Below are positions 27,074-35,750 of a DNA stretch of 64,000 bases, one piece after another. Under the pieces are notes generated by a model that saw only the letters and a list, made by a program, of their open reading frames with translations, was not told the origin of the DNA and searched no databases. Source of the DNA: an uncultured bacterium (GTDB lineage Bacteria; Cyanobacteriota; Vampirovibrionia; Gastranaerophilales; Gastranaerophilaceae); the NCBI GenBank assembly GCA_900319365.1, contig ONOE01000004.1, positions 1 to 64,000 of the forward strand, in the 5' to 3' direction. The position numbers and the translations under genes were made by a program. Every line of letters begins with the position of its first letter. Position 1 is the first letter of the stretch.

Positions 27074-28318
27074 ATGAATAGCAAAGAAATTATTAAACAG
27101 GCAGAAAAAGCCATTTCAAAACAGTTTGAAATAATAGACGAAATAAGAGATTACAATCAGGAAAAAGTTTTGCAGGCGTTTTGCGATAACAAAGTTGCAC
27201 CCGAACATTTTTATACGGTTTCGGGGTACGGACACGACGATTTGGGCAGATTTGTTCTTGATAAAGTATTTGCTCAAGTGTTTAAAGCAGAAAAAGCAAT
27301 CGTGCGTATTCATTTTGTATCGGGCACACACACTCTTGCCTGTGCTCTTTTCGGAAATTTAAAGCACGGCGACAAACTGTTATCCGTTGCGGGAACTCCT
27401 TATGACACAATGCAGGAAGTTATCGGAACAATGGGTGATGAAGAAACAAAAAATTCTTCCCTAATCGGTAACGGAGTTTTGTATGACGAAGTTCCTCTTA
27501 TAAATAATTCCGAAATTGATTTTGAGGGGATAAAAAATAAAGTAGACGATTCTACCACAATGGTCTTAATCCAAAGGTCAAAAGGCTATTCAACAAGGAA
27601 ATCTTTAACAATAGATGTTATAGAAAAAATTTGCAAAATCGTAAAATCAAAAAATCCGAACTGCATTTGCTTTGTAGATAACTGCTACGGAGAATTTGTG
27701 GAAGAAAAAGAACCGTTGGAAGTCGGCGCAGATTTAATCGGCGGTTCATTAATCAAAAACCCCGGCGGCGGAATAGTAGAAGCAGGCGGATATATTGCAG
27801 GAAAAGAAATTTATGTAAACAGAGCCGCAAATCGCTTGACAGCTCCGGGGATAGGAGATGAAGGCGGTGCGATGTTTAATCAGCACAGACTGATTTTTCA
27901 GGGTTTATTTATGGCTCCGTCGGTTGTATCGGATGCGGTTAAAGGCGCAGTTTTGGCTGCAAAAATATTTGACGAAATCGGATACAATTCACTCCCCAAA
28001 TATGACGAAAAAAGAACCGATATTATTCAAAATATAACTTTTGGCAAAGCAGTATTGTTAGAACAATTTTGCAGAACAATTCAATCCTTGTCGCCCGTAA
28101 ATTCTTACGTTACACCAATTCCCGAATATGTTCCCGGTTATGAAGATAAAATTATTATGGCAGGCGGAACATTTATCGAAGGTTCTACAATCGAATTATC
28201 GGCAGATGGCCCGTTAAGACCGCCTTATGTAGCGTATATGCAGGGCGGGTTAACTTATGCGCATGTAAAAATTGCGCTTAAAAAATTCTTAGACAAAATA
28301 AACGAAACAAAAGACTAA
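27074..28318 (+). CDS. Methionine gamma-lyase/aluminium-resistance family PLP enzyme
   Basis: Cys/Met-metabolism-type PLP-dependent enzyme of the YnbB/aluminium-resistance-protein family; real substrates in this family are poorly known. Visible features are the N-terminal block VAPEHFYTVSGYGHDDLGR, FVSGTHTLACALFGNLKHGD, and the probable PLP lysine in GGSLIKNPGGGIVEAGGYIAG near 228-236. Its 414 residues match the family. Two ATGs lie six bases apart; the second (27074) is preferred because GAGAGG sits seven bases before it. Nothing adjacent suggests a pathway. Confidence 0.85.
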   Translation: MNSKEIIKQAEKAISKQFEIIDEIRDYNQEKVLQAFCDNKVAPEHFYTVSGYGHDDLGRFVLDKVFAQVFKAEKAIVRIHFVSGTHTLACALFGNLKHGDKLLSVAGTPYDTMQEVIGTMGDEETKNSSLIGNGVLYDEVPLINNSEIDFEGIKNKVDDSTTMVLIQRSKGYSTRKSLTIDVIEKICKIVKSKNPNCICFVDNCYGEFVEEKEPLEVGADLIGGSLIKNPGGGIVEAGGYIAGKEIYVNRAANRLTAPGIGDEGGAMFNQHRLIFQGLFMAPSVVSDAVKGAVLAAKIFDEIGYNSLPKYDEKRTDIIQNITFGKAVLLEQFCRTIQSLSPVNSYVTPIPEYVPGYEDKIIMAGGTFIEGSTIELSADGPLRPPYVAYMQGGLTYAHVKIALKKFLDKINETKD

Positions 28319-28336
28319 AACTTTTAAATATATTGC

Positions 28337-29041
28337 CTAATCAAATTTCAAACCGTTATTTCTGATGTATTCTTCATACAAATCAAAACGGCGTAATTTG
28401 GTTCTTGTTATTTGCTGCTGCAAACGAAACTGCGCAATCTCTTTATGATTGCCGTTTAGCAATACATCAGGAACTTTAAGCCCTCTGTATTCACGAGGTT
28501 TTGTGTACTGCGGATATTCAAGAAGTCCGTTGGAAAAACTATCTTCCTGCGCAGATTCTATTTTCCCCAAAGTTCCGTCTAATTTTCTGCTCACGGCATC
28601 AATCAGGCACAATGCAGGCAATTCCCCGCCCGTTAAAACAAAATCTCCGATTGAAATTTCTTTGGGCTTTATTATATCTCTTATTCTTTCGTCAAACCCT
28701 TCATAATGCCCGCAAAGCATAATGATTTGTTCATTTTTTGCCAAATCACACACAAGAGTTTCATCAAGCGGTTCACCCTGCGGAGAAAGCATTACCGTAA
28801 CGGATTTTTCTTTCTTTTCTATGCTTTCATACGCATCGACATAAGGCTGAGGCGCAAGAACCATCCCCGCTCCGCCGCCGTATGGAGTATCATCGACCTT
28901 TTTATGCTTATCGAGCGTAAAATCTCTCGGGTTTACCGTATGCAATTCAAAAACGCCCGCATCTTTTGCACGTTTCATAATGCTGTATTCGCAATAATCT
29001 TCAATAATATCAGGGAAAAGTGTCAATACATCAAAAATCAT
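28337..29041 (-). CDS. trmD: tRNA (guanine-N1)-methyltransferase
   Basis: Methylates G37 of tRNAs reading CNN codons, preventing +1 frameshifting. SPOUT-fold motifs are clear: PYGGGAGMVLAPQP near 51-64, LCGHYEGFDERI near 109-120 and EISIGDFVLTGGELPALCLI near 128-147, which form the trefoil-knot SAM site. The length of 234 residues is typical. The start overlaps the rimM stop as ATGA, a common rimM-trmD arrangement. Confidence 0.96.
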   Translation of the reverse strand: MIFDVLTLFPDIIEDYCEYSIMKRAKDAGVFELHTVNPRDFTLDKHKKVDDTPYGGGAGMVLAPQPYVDAYESIEKKEKSVTVMLSPQGEPLDETLVCDLAKNEQIIMLCGHYEGFDERIRDIIKPKEISIGDFVLTGGELPALCLIDAVSRKLDGTLGKIESAQEDSFSNGLLEYPQYTKPREYRGLKVPDVLLNGNHKEIAQFRLQQQITRTKLRRFDLYEEYIRNNGLKFD

Positions 29042-29553
29042 TCCAACAAGCCCTCAATATTATTTATGTATATTTTTTTATTCTTAATATCCACATCAGG
29101 AACAATTGCTTTTACAAAAGGTATAAGGCAAATATGCTTTGTATGGGTTTTAACGGAGAGCAAATCCGTTGCTCCGTTATTTGAAACCCCAATGACAAAC
29201 CCGAGGCTTTCACCGGTTTCTTTATTAATAACACCCATCCCGACAAGTTCATCGATTAAAAACTCATCTTCATCAAGATTGTCCCTTATTGTAGATTCTT
29301 CCACAAAAAGTATTTGACCCTTTAACGGGATAATATCATTAATAGAATTAATGCCTTTGAATTTCACAATAAGAAAGTTTTTATTTGGTCTGACGGAAGA
29401 AATTTCAAATTCATTATATCGGTTGTCGTCTTTTATAAAGACCTTTTCCAAAGACATGAAAAAATCCTGTCGATTTTTAGAAAAACCGACTTTTGCTTCG
29501 CCTTTAATTCCATGAAAATTTAAAATCTTGCCGACAGAAACATATTTACTCAT
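29038..29553 (-). CDS. rimM: 16S rRNA-processing factor RimM
   Basis: Assembly factor that binds S19 and helps mature the 30S head. The N-terminal domain starts VSVGKILNFHGIKGEAKVGF, close to the family consensus GKI-x-GxHGxxGE. The C-terminal PRC-barrel has DELVGMGVINKETGESLG and a hydrophobic end. Its 171 residues are typical. It is translationally coupled to trmD downstream and lies two bases after the stop of the zinc-ribbon gene, so the three probably form one operon. Confidence 0.93.
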   Translation of the reverse strand: MSKYVSVGKILNFHGIKGEAKVGFSKNRQDFFMSLEKVFIKDDNRYNEFEISSVRPNKNFLIVKFKGINSINDIIPLKGQILFVEESTIRDNLDEDEFLIDELVGMGVINKETGESLGFVIGVSNNGATDLLSVKTHTKHICLIPFVKAIVPDVDIKNKKIYINNIEGLLE

Positions 29554-29555
29554 AA

Positions 29556-30662
29556 CTAAGCTTCTGACTCAGACTTTTTAGGTCTTCCTCTTTTCTTTTT
29601 AGGTTCTTCTGTCGGAGCCTCAGCAGCTTTTGCATCATCTGTTTCAGCAGGCTGCGGCGACGGTTTTTCTTCCGCTTTTGACTCTGCAGCTTTTTGAGCA
29701 TCTTTTTCAGCTTTTTGCTTTTTAAATTCTTCGGGAGCATCAGGTCTGTCTTGGTTCCATCTGTCAAGTCCCATTTGTTTTCTGACTAAACCGATACCGA
29801 CGTGAACCCTCCATTCATCCATTTTCAATTGAGCCGCAATAATTTTATGGCAACCTATCGGAGGCAGCGGCAACAACGGTTCATAAAGAGTTTTAATAGC
29901 ATTTAACTGATCCGGAGTAATTGCCAATTTACGTTTCGGGTACGGCAACTTCGGCAACATCATCTTTTGTCTGATTAAATTAATACCGAAAAATACTTTT
30001 CGCGGCTCCAAACCTATTTTTTCACCGATTACTTCATGAGCATCAGGGTTAGGCAGCGGCAACATTAATTTATAGAGCAATTCAATTTGTTCAAGCTGCT
30101 CTTTGCTGACTAACAACGGCTTAGGAGCTTTGTTCCTGTTATTCGGACGTCTGTTATTAAATCTGTTGTTTTGAGGACGTCTGTTATTGTAGCCGCCTTG
30201 TGTTCTGTTATTGTTATAAGGTCTGTTATTATTGTAACCGCCTTGAGTTCGATTGTTGTTATAAGATCTGTTATTGTTGTAACCGCCCTGACGATTATCC
30301 CTGTTGTATCCGCCTTGTCTGTTATCTCTTTGATAACCGCCCTGACGGTTGTTGTAATTATTCTGACGGGGTCTGTAATAACCTTGGTTATTGTTATTAT
30401 AGTTGTTATACTGTCTTGGCGGACGGGGTCTCTCGTCATCTCCGCCGGCAGAATAACTGCTGTAGAATTGAGGAGCACTCCCTGTTGAATAATTTCCCGT
30501 AGAAGAATGCTGCTGTTCGGAAGATTGCGCAGGTTTATTTTCGCCCTCCGGACTATCAATCATCATTTTCTTATCAGGATACAAACAATCGGGACAAATA
30601 ACTCTTTTGGGATTCTTAGTTTCAAACTCACGACCGCACTTAATGCATTTGTTTACATACAT
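29556..30662 (-). CDS. Zinc-ribbon, Asn/Arg/Gly-rich repeat and AT-hook protein
   Basis: No named family recognised. The 368 residues divide into: a zinc ribbon with Cys6, Cys9, Cys23 and Cys26; a low-complexity region at about 81-178 built from QGGYNNNR-type repeats rich in Asn, Arg, Gly, Tyr and Gln; two tandem approximately 56-residue helical repeats at about 182-238 and 244-299, sharing LPLP, a His-(E/K)-(V/I)-I segment and GI-x-L-(I/V)-R-(Q/K)-(Q/K)-M; an Ala/Glu/Lys region; and a C-terminal AT-hook KKRGRPKK. Such parts suggest nucleic-acid binding and possibly condensate formation. The operon position before rimM-trmD hints at an RNA or ribosome link. Function is unproven. Confidence 0.82.
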   Translation of the reverse strand: MYVNKCIKCGREFETKNPKRVICPDCLYPDKKMMIDSPEGENKPAQSSEQQHSSTGNYSTGSAPQFYSSYSAGGDDERPRPPRQYNNYNNNNQGYYRPRQNNYNNRQGGYQRDNRQGGYNRDNRQGGYNNNRSYNNNRTQGGYNNNRPYNNNRTQGGYNNRRPQNNRFNNRRPNNRNKAPKPLLVSKEQLEQIELLYKLMLPLPNPDAHEVIGEKIGLEPRKVFFGINLIRQKMMLPKLPYPKRKLAITPDQLNAIKTLYEPLLPLPPIGCHKIIAAQLKMDEWRVHVGIGLVRKQMGLDRWNQDRPDAPEEFKKQKAEKDAQKAAESKAEEKPSPQPAETDDAKAAEAPTEEPKKKRGRPKKSESEA

Positions 30663-30831
30663 AATAAAAGCCTCTTAATTAAAAAATAAAAATTCTAATA
30701 TTTCAAAAATACTAAATAAAATTCCTCTCAGTATAAATCAATTCAAAACAAAAATTCAAACTTATATGTAAATTATAACATGTTTTTAAATAAATGTAAA
30801 GCCCCCGACACAAAAACTGTTAACATTTATA

Positions 30832-31536
30832 TCAATCATTGGAGATTTTCCAGCCGTTGTTTACGGTTTTTGTAAAGCAGCCTGCCGCATAATCTACTAC
30901 TGTTTTGCCTTTTTCCCTGTGCATATTGCAATGTGAAGTTTCGTCATCCAAATCTTTTAAAAAACCGTCATTCGTAATATACATAACAAAAGTATCAACA
31001 CCTGTTATGTTAGGACTTTTTGCGCCGTTTGCATCGACTATGACTTCGGTAACTTTTGCTGTCGGATCATAATACATACAGATAGCAGCATCATTGTTCG
31101 TTTTTATGCAATAGAATTTTGACGGAATTGTACCCAAATTAACTTTTTTAGGAGTTCTGTATTTTTCTCCGACACAGGCTTTTGTTCCGCCCGTACCGCA
31201 GTTAACTTTTGAATGCCTGAAATAATTATTCAAAAAATATTGAGCGCCTTGTTTTTCGTTAGATGTTTTAACTCCCGCCGAAGTGTAATAAAAACCTCTT
31301 TCGGTATCGGTTGCTTCTTCACTAAAATCCGTAGTAATCGTATCGTTGGATCTTTCATCGGTAATAATGGATTGAACGGCATCGGTAATCAAAGAACAGG
31401 TCTTTTTCAACTGTGTTCCGTAAACTTTATTTCCGACTGTATTAAATAATATGGGTATTACAAGTACGCTTATCAACCCTACGACTGCAAGAGCACACAA
31501 AACCTCAAACAGCGTAAAGCCTTTTTTTAAAGTCAT
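30832..31536 (-). CDS. Type IV prepilin-like protein
   Basis: Pseudopilin or minor pilin. The N-terminus KKGFTLFEVLCALAVVGLIS has the class III leader: Gly before the cleavage site, N-methyl Phe, Glu5 and a 20-residue hydrophobic helix. The globular domain holds several cysteines and the segment DANGAKSPNITGVDTFVMYI, whose D-x-NG, PN, G-x-D-x-F pattern recurs in the upstream prepilin. It is 234 residues long and lies two bases after the upstream prepilin gene. It probably assembles into the pilus served by PilT. Confidence 0.88.
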   Translation of the reverse strand: MTLKKGFTLFEVLCALAVVGLISVLVIPILFNTVGNKVYGTQLKKTCSLITDAVQSIITDERSNDTITTDFSEEATDTERGFYYTSAGVKTSNEKQGAQYFLNNYFRHSKVNCGTGGTKACVGEKYRTPKKVNLGTIPSKFYCIKTNNDAAICMYYDPTAKVTEVIVDANGAKSPNITGVDTFVMYITNDGFLKDLDDETSHCNMHREKGKTVVDYAAGCFTKTVNNGWKISND

Positions 31537-31538
31537 TT

Positions 31539-32111
31539 TTAGCCTCCATTTGCAGCCGAACCGCAGCTGTTAGGAATTTTCCAATCATTTTCGGCGGTAG
31601 CTTTAAAACATTTAGCCTCATTTGTAGCAGAATCTCCAATATCCGTAACATAAGAGCAATCTTTATCAAGACTAAATTCAAACAAATCTTTGCCCGCCAT
31701 ATTCGGTCTTGTTTCGGTTCCGTTTACGTCGGTAATAAATTTAAAGCCGTCATCTGTTGTTGAAATGTATAAAACAGCACTATCGGGAAGCTGCATTGAA
31801 TAGCCTTTACCCGAAACTTCTTTACCCTCTTTCATCAATTTGAAATATTTTTTCAACGTATCATCGCTGATTGATTCATATACAGATGTTTCGTTTACGC
31901 TTGAAACATTTTCTTCTACAAGCATACGTTCACAACCGTTTGTAGCGATACCGTAAACTTTTTTAAGTTTTGCTTCCCATACATTCCTTTGATAGTTCAT
32001 CATAAGTGTAGGGATAGTCATAGCAGCAACCGTGCCGATAATTCCCAACGTGATAAGAACTTCGGCAAGAGTGAATGCACGTCTTTTATTATAACCTCTA
32101 TAACCAAACAT
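31539..32111 (-). CDS. Type IV prepilin-like protein
   Basis: First gene of a two-prepilin operon. KRRAFTLAEVLITLGIIGTV gives a short basic leader, an Ala at the position before the cleaved bond instead of the usual Gly, Glu5, and a long hydrophobic helix. The C-terminal part has DVNGTETRPNMAGKDLFEF and ends with a WKIPNSCG segment; the partner protein ends similarly with NGWKISND. Its 190 residues suit a minor pilin or pseudopilin. The -1 Ala is tolerated by some prepilin peptidases. Confidence 0.88.
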   Translation of the reverse strand: MFGYRGYNKRRAFTLAEVLITLGIIGTVAAMTIPTLMMNYQRNVWEAKLKKVYGIATNGCERMLVEENVSSVNETSVYESISDDTLKKYFKLMKEGKEVSGKGYSMQLPDSAVLYISTTDDGFKFITDVNGTETRPNMAGKDLFEFSLDKDCSYVTDIGDSATNEAKCFKATAENDWKIPNSCGSAANGG

Positions 32112-32243
32112 ATTAATCCTCCGATTTTTATTAATTATACAATATTTTCAAAAGATATGCAATATTATGAAAATTTATTGTATAAATTTTTTGTTTAATA
32201 TAAAATGACCTTGTATAAAAAGGTAAAAAGAAGGAGTGTTATT

Positions 32244-33041
32244 ATGTCAAGAAAACCTATTATTGCAGGAAACTGGAAAATGAACCTTTTGCAAAGCGAT
32301 GCTAAAGCTTTATTTGACGGCATAAGTTCATTTGTATCAAATTATACTGCAACTCAATTGCCTACGGTTATTATCGCACCTGTATTTACTTCATTAAATC
32401 AGGTTCACGCAATTCCTTGTGATTGCGGCTGCGGTGGCAACAAATTATCAATCGCAGGTCAAAATTGCCATTGGGAAAAATCAGGCGCTTATACAGGCGA
32501 AGTTTCCGTTGAAATGTTAAAAGATGCAGGTTGCTCTTATGTTATCATCGGTCATTCCGAAAGAAGACAATATTTCTCTGAAACAGATGAAATGATTAAC
32601 AAAAAAGCAAAAGCAATTTTAGCAAACGGTTTAATCCCGATTATCTGCTGCGGTGAAACTTTAGAACAAAGAGAATCCGGTGTAACCGATACTTGGCTTG
32701 CATCTCAAATAAGAGCAGCTTTAAAAGATATTTCATCAGAAGATGTTGCAAAATCAGTTATCGCTTATGAACCTATCTGGGCTATCGGAACAGGAAAATC
32801 ATGCGATGCTCAAGAAGCAAACAGAACAATCAAAATGATTAGAAAAACCGTTGCCGATGTTGCAGGTCAAAGTGCTGCAGATTCAATCAGAATTTTATAC
32901 GGCGGTTCTGTTAAACCCGCAACGATTGAAGAACAAATGTCTATGTCAGATATAGACGGAGCTTTAATCGGCGGCGCATCATTAAAAGCTGACAGTTTTA
33001 ACGAAATTATTGAAAAAACAATGAAAGTTGCTGCTGTTTAA
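32244..33041 (+). CDS. tpiA: Triosephosphate isomerase
   Basis: Interconverts dihydroxyacetone phosphate and glyceraldehyde 3-phosphate in glycolysis. Catalytic Lys lies in AGNWKMN, catalytic His in IIGHSERRQYF, catalytic Glu in AYEPIWAIGTGKS, and the phosphate-binding loop in ILYGGSVKP. From the ATG at 32244 it has 265 residues; AAGGAG at 32231 fixes this start rather than the in-frame ATG at 32205. A short insert with CDCGCGGNK near residue 58 is unusual for the family. A strong terminator follows. Confidence 0.95.
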   Translation: MSRKPIIAGNWKMNLLQSDAKALFDGISSFVSNYTATQLPTVIIAPVFTSLNQVHAIPCDCGCGGNKLSIAGQNCHWEKSGAYTGEVSVEMLKDAGCSYVIIGHSERRQYFSETDEMINKKAKAILANGLIPIICCGETLEQRESGVTDTWLASQIRAALKDISSEDVAKSVIAYEPIWAIGTGKSCDAQEANRTIKMIRKTVADVAGQSAADSIRILYGGSVKPATIEEQMSMSDIDGALIGGASLKADSFNEIIEKTMKVAAV

Positions 33042-33065
33042 GTTTTTAAATAAAATATACTTTTT

Positions 33066-33102
33066 AAAAAGCCTGTTGATAAATTTTGTCAACAGGCTTT
33101 TT
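33066..33102 (+). terminator. tpiA terminator
   Basis: AAAAAGCCTGTTGA pairs with TCAACAGGCTTTTT around a nine-base loop, 24 bases after the tpiA stop. Confidence 0.88.
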
Positions 33103-33111
33103 ATTCAGCAT

Positions 33112-33150
33112 AAAAGAGAGGCGCTTAAAAAATATTTAAGCGCCTCTTTT
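33112..33150 (-). terminator. rpsT terminator
   Basis: AGGCGCTTAAA pairs with TTTAAGCGCCT, extended by an A run on the left that becomes the T tail on the minus strand. It sits about 45 bases past the rpsT stop, back-to-back with the tpiA terminator. Confidence 0.82.
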
Positions 33151-33195
33151 AATTTTTTAAATTGACTTGTTTTTCAATACCTTTCTAAAAGATAT

Positions 33196-33462
33196 CTACT
33201 TAGCAAGTTTTTTAACGGCAAGTGTTAATCTTGATTTCTTTCTTGCAGCGGTATTTTTGTGCAAAATACCTTTAACAACAGCTTTATCGCATAATTGATA
33301 AACTTTAGACAATGCTGAATTTAAAGCTTCTTTATCTTCGCCTTGAGCCAATTCTAAAACTTTTTTAACGGCTGTTTTAATTGAAGATTTCCAAGCTACG
33401 TTCTTTTGCCTGTTTGCTTCTGCAATTAACACTCTTTTTTTAGCAGATTTAATATTTGCCAT
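33196..33462 (-). CDS. rpsT: 30S ribosomal protein S20
   Basis: Small, basic, three-helix primary binder of 16S rRNA. The 88-residue sequence begins MANIKSAKKRVLIAEANRQK and contains the typical GILHKNTAARKKSRLT segment. GAAAGGT lies just before the ATG. It is monocistronic with its own terminator, as usual for rpsT. Confidence 0.96.
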   Translation of the reverse strand: MANIKSAKKRVLIAEANRQKNVAWKSSIKTAVKKVLELAQGEDKEALNSALSKVYQLCDKAVVKGILHKNTAARKKSRLTLAVKKLAK

Positions 33463-33570
33463 TTTATTTTACCTTTCATCTTGCTGCGGTTAATGACTCC
33501 GCAAAATACTCAAAACTATTGAGGACGTGAGCAAACTTATTAAAACTCAAAAAAAACTTTTTTGCAAGCC

Positions 33571-33597
33571 GGTTTATAAACTTATGAACTTTTATAA
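33571..33597. repeat. Short degenerate 8-bp repeat run upstream of rpsB
   Basis: GGTTTATA is followed by AACTTATG and AACTTTTA, matching the octamer style of the array between rpsB and tsf. No conserved core is seen here, so it may be a half-element, or chance in AT-rich DNA. Confidence 0.35.
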
Positions 33598-33745
33598 CAA
33601 GTCCATTTGCATTAAGTCATGTTTATAGTATATTATTAGTGGTTACACTTGCTTGATAGGTTTTGCCCTAGTCAGAAATATAAATTTTTGATGGAGCGGT
33701 GTTTCCCGTAGTACAATACATTTTAAACAAAAAAGGAGAAAAAAG

Positions 33746-34540
33746 ATGCCAACAGCTTCTATGATTGAACTTTTGGAATCAGGTGTACATTTCGGACACC
33801 AAACACAAAGATGGAACCCCAAAATGAAACCGTATATCTACGGTGCAAGAAACGGGATTTATGTTATTGATTTAAGAAAAACCTCTGTATTGCTTGATGA
33901 AGCATACGAAATGGTTAGAGATTACGCAGCAAAAGGAAAGAATATTCTTTTTGTAGGTACAAAAAAACAAGCTGCCGAAGTAGTTGAAACCGAAGCAAAA
34001 AGATGCGGTGCTTACTTCATCAACAGACGTTGGTTAGGCGGCATGCTTACTAACTTTGAAACCATCAGAGGCAGAGTAAATAAATTAAAAGAATTAGAAG
34101 AATTTATTGAAAACGGCTATACCGAAAAACTTCCCAAAAAAGAAGTTGCTCAAATCAACAGACAAGTTGCAAAATTGTCTAAGACTTTGGGCGGTATTAA
34201 AGAAATGAGAGGATTGCCTGAATTAATCTTCATTATCGATCAGGAAAAAGAAGATATCGCTATTAAAGAAGCAAACAAATTAGGTATCCCCGTTATCTGC
34301 TTAGCTGATACTGATGCAAATCCTGACGGAATCGATAAAATTATCCCGGGCAACGATGATGCTATTCGTTCAATCCAATTGATTACTTCAAAACTTGCAG
34401 ATGCAGTATTAGAAGGCAAACAATTGAGAGAAAACAAAGCTAACGAAGCTAAAAAACTTCAAAAAATCTCGGCTGAAGATGCAGGCGTAAGCGCTGAAGA
34501 AGTAAAGGCTGAAGAAACAAAAGAAGAAGCAAAAGCATAG
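33746..34540 (+). CDS. rpsB: 30S ribosomal protein S2
   Basis: Joins the 30S subunit late and is needed for S1 binding. Family blocks are [19 protein letters not shown] near the N-terminus, [21 protein letters not shown] and the [15 protein letters not shown] segment. An acidic Lys/Glu/Ala tail extends the 264-residue protein. AAAGGAG precedes the ATG. It pairs with tsf in the usual order, but with an unusual 120-bp repeat element in the gap. Confidence 0.96.
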   Translation: MPTASMIELLESGVHFGHQTQRWNPKMKPYIYGARNGIYVIDLRKTSVLLDEAYEMVRDYAAKGKNILFVGTKKQAAEVVETEAKRCGAYFINRRWLGGMLTNFETIRGRVNKLKELEEFIENGYTEKLPKKEVAQINRQVAKLSKTLGGIKEMRGLPELIFIIDQEKEDIAIKEANKLGIPVICLADTDANPDGIDKIIPGNDDAIRSIQLITSKLADAVLEGKQLRENKANEAKKLQKISAEDAGVSAEEVKAEETKEEAKA

Positions 34541-34545
34541 TTAAA

Positions 34546-34665
34546 AGTTTATAAGTTTATAAGGTAATAAGTTTATAAGTTATCATCAAGTCTTTAGAAA
34601 TTTCTAAAATGCGTGTAAGCGCTGAAACAAACTTATGGACTTATAAACCTATAAACTTATGAACT
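34546..34665. repeat. Inverted octamer-array element with conserved core, copy 1
   Basis: Left array (34546-34582) repeats 8-bp units such as AGTTTATA, and the right array (about 34629-34665) has the same units inverted. Between them lies a perfect 16-bp palindrome (TTTAGAAATTTCTAAA, 34593-34608) running into TTCTAAAATGCGTGTAAGC (34602-34620). The core recurs in inverted orientation at 56495-56515. The element occupies nearly the whole rpsB-tsf gap and could fold into a long hairpin in the mRNA. Confidence 0.7.
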
Positions 34666-34692
34666 CCAAAATAAATAAGGAGAATTAAAAAA

Positions 34693-35559
34693 ATGAATAT
34701 TACGGCACAAATGGTAAAAGAACTCCGTGACAAAACAGGCGCAGGTATGATGAATGCTAAAAAAGCACTTGTTGAAGCTGACGGAGATATGGAAAAAGCA
34801 ACTGAAATTTTGCGCCAAAAAGGTATTGCATCTGCTGAAAAGAAAATGGGCAGAATTGCAGCCGAAGGTCGTATTGAATCTTACGTTGATGAAAACGGCG
34901 GTGCTATGATTGAAGTAAACTGCGAAACAGACTTCGTAGCTAAAAACGAGGAATTTAAAGCATTGGCCTCAGGTCTTGCAAAGCATGTTGAAGTTGACAA
35001 ACCCGCTGATGTTGATGCATTACTTGCAATCAACTGCAAAGAATGCGGCAAAGTTATCGCTGATGCTTTGAAAGAAAAAATCGCATCAATCGGTGAAAAA
35101 ATTACCGTAAGAAGATTTGTAAGATACGACGGCAACGTTGCAACATATATTCACAACGGCAAAATCGGCGTTTTATTACAAACAGATAAAAAAGACGACG
35201 TTTTGACAAACGATTTATGCTTGCACATAGCATCTTGCGCTCCTCAATACATTTCAGAAGATGAAATTCCTCAAGCGGTTATCGATGAAGAAACAAGAAT
35301 CGAAATGGGCAAAGAAGATTTGCTTAAAAAACCTGAAGCAATCAGAGGTAAAATTGTTGCAGGACGTATTCACAAATTGATGGCTGAAAGATGTCTTTTA
35401 GACCAAAACTTTGTTAAAGATCCTTCTCAAACAGTTGCACAACTTATTGAAGGCAAGTTAAAAATCTTAGCTTTCACAAGATATCAATTGGGTGAAGGCC
35501 TTGAAAAAAGACAAGACAACTTCGCACAAGAAGTTCAAAGCCAATTAGCAGGTAAGTAA
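34693..35559 (+). CDS. tsf: Elongation factor Ts
   Basis: Guanine-nucleotide exchange factor for EF-Tu. The N-terminal UBA-like domain has VKELRDKTGAGMMNAKKAL, and the TDFV signature lies in EVNCETDFVAKNEEF. The C-terminal coiled region with ILAFTRYQLGEG follows. Its 288 residues are typical. AAGGAG precedes the ATG. A hairpin with a T tail at 35587-35616 ends the rpsB-tsf operon. Confidence 0.96.
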   Translation: MNITAQMVKELRDKTGAGMMNAKKALVEADGDMEKATEILRQKGIASAEKKMGRIAAEGRIESYVDENGGAMIEVNCETDFVAKNEEFKALASGLAKHVEVDKPADVDALLAINCKECGKVIADALKEKIASIGEKITVRRFVRYDGNVATYIHNGKIGVLLQTDKKDDVLTNDLCLHIASCAPQYISEDEIPQAVIDEETRIEMGKEDLLKKPEAIRGKIVAGRIHKLMAERCLLDQNFVKDPSQTVAQLIEGKLKILAFTRYQLGEGLEKRQDNFAQEVQSQLAGK

Positions 35560-35586
35560 ATTATCTGATATTGATTAAACAAACCA

Positions 35587-35616
35587 AAACAACAGGGCTT
35601 ATATACCCTGTTGTTT
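35587..35616 (+). terminator. tsf terminator
   Basis: AAACAACAGGG pairs with CCCTGTTGTTT around an eight-base loop and is followed by a T-rich run. Confidence 0.88.
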
Positions 35617-35750
35617 CTTTATTTATTATTTAAATTTAACCAAAAATTAACAAATTTTTCGCTTATTTTTTGGTATATTATGATTGACAAAAGTTATTCA
35701 CTTTGCTACATTAATAGTAAGTTGAAATTTTAAAAAGGTGTGTGTGTATT

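Noticed and set aside
30171-30502. Plus-strand reading frames rich in Val/Ile or Cys/Tyr
   Set aside because: They are antisense shadows of the QGGYNNNR repeat coding region on the minus strand.
33660-33745. Structured rpsB leader acting as an S2 autoregulatory element
   Set aside because: The spacer has no stem-loop clear enough by eye to match a known S2 leader.
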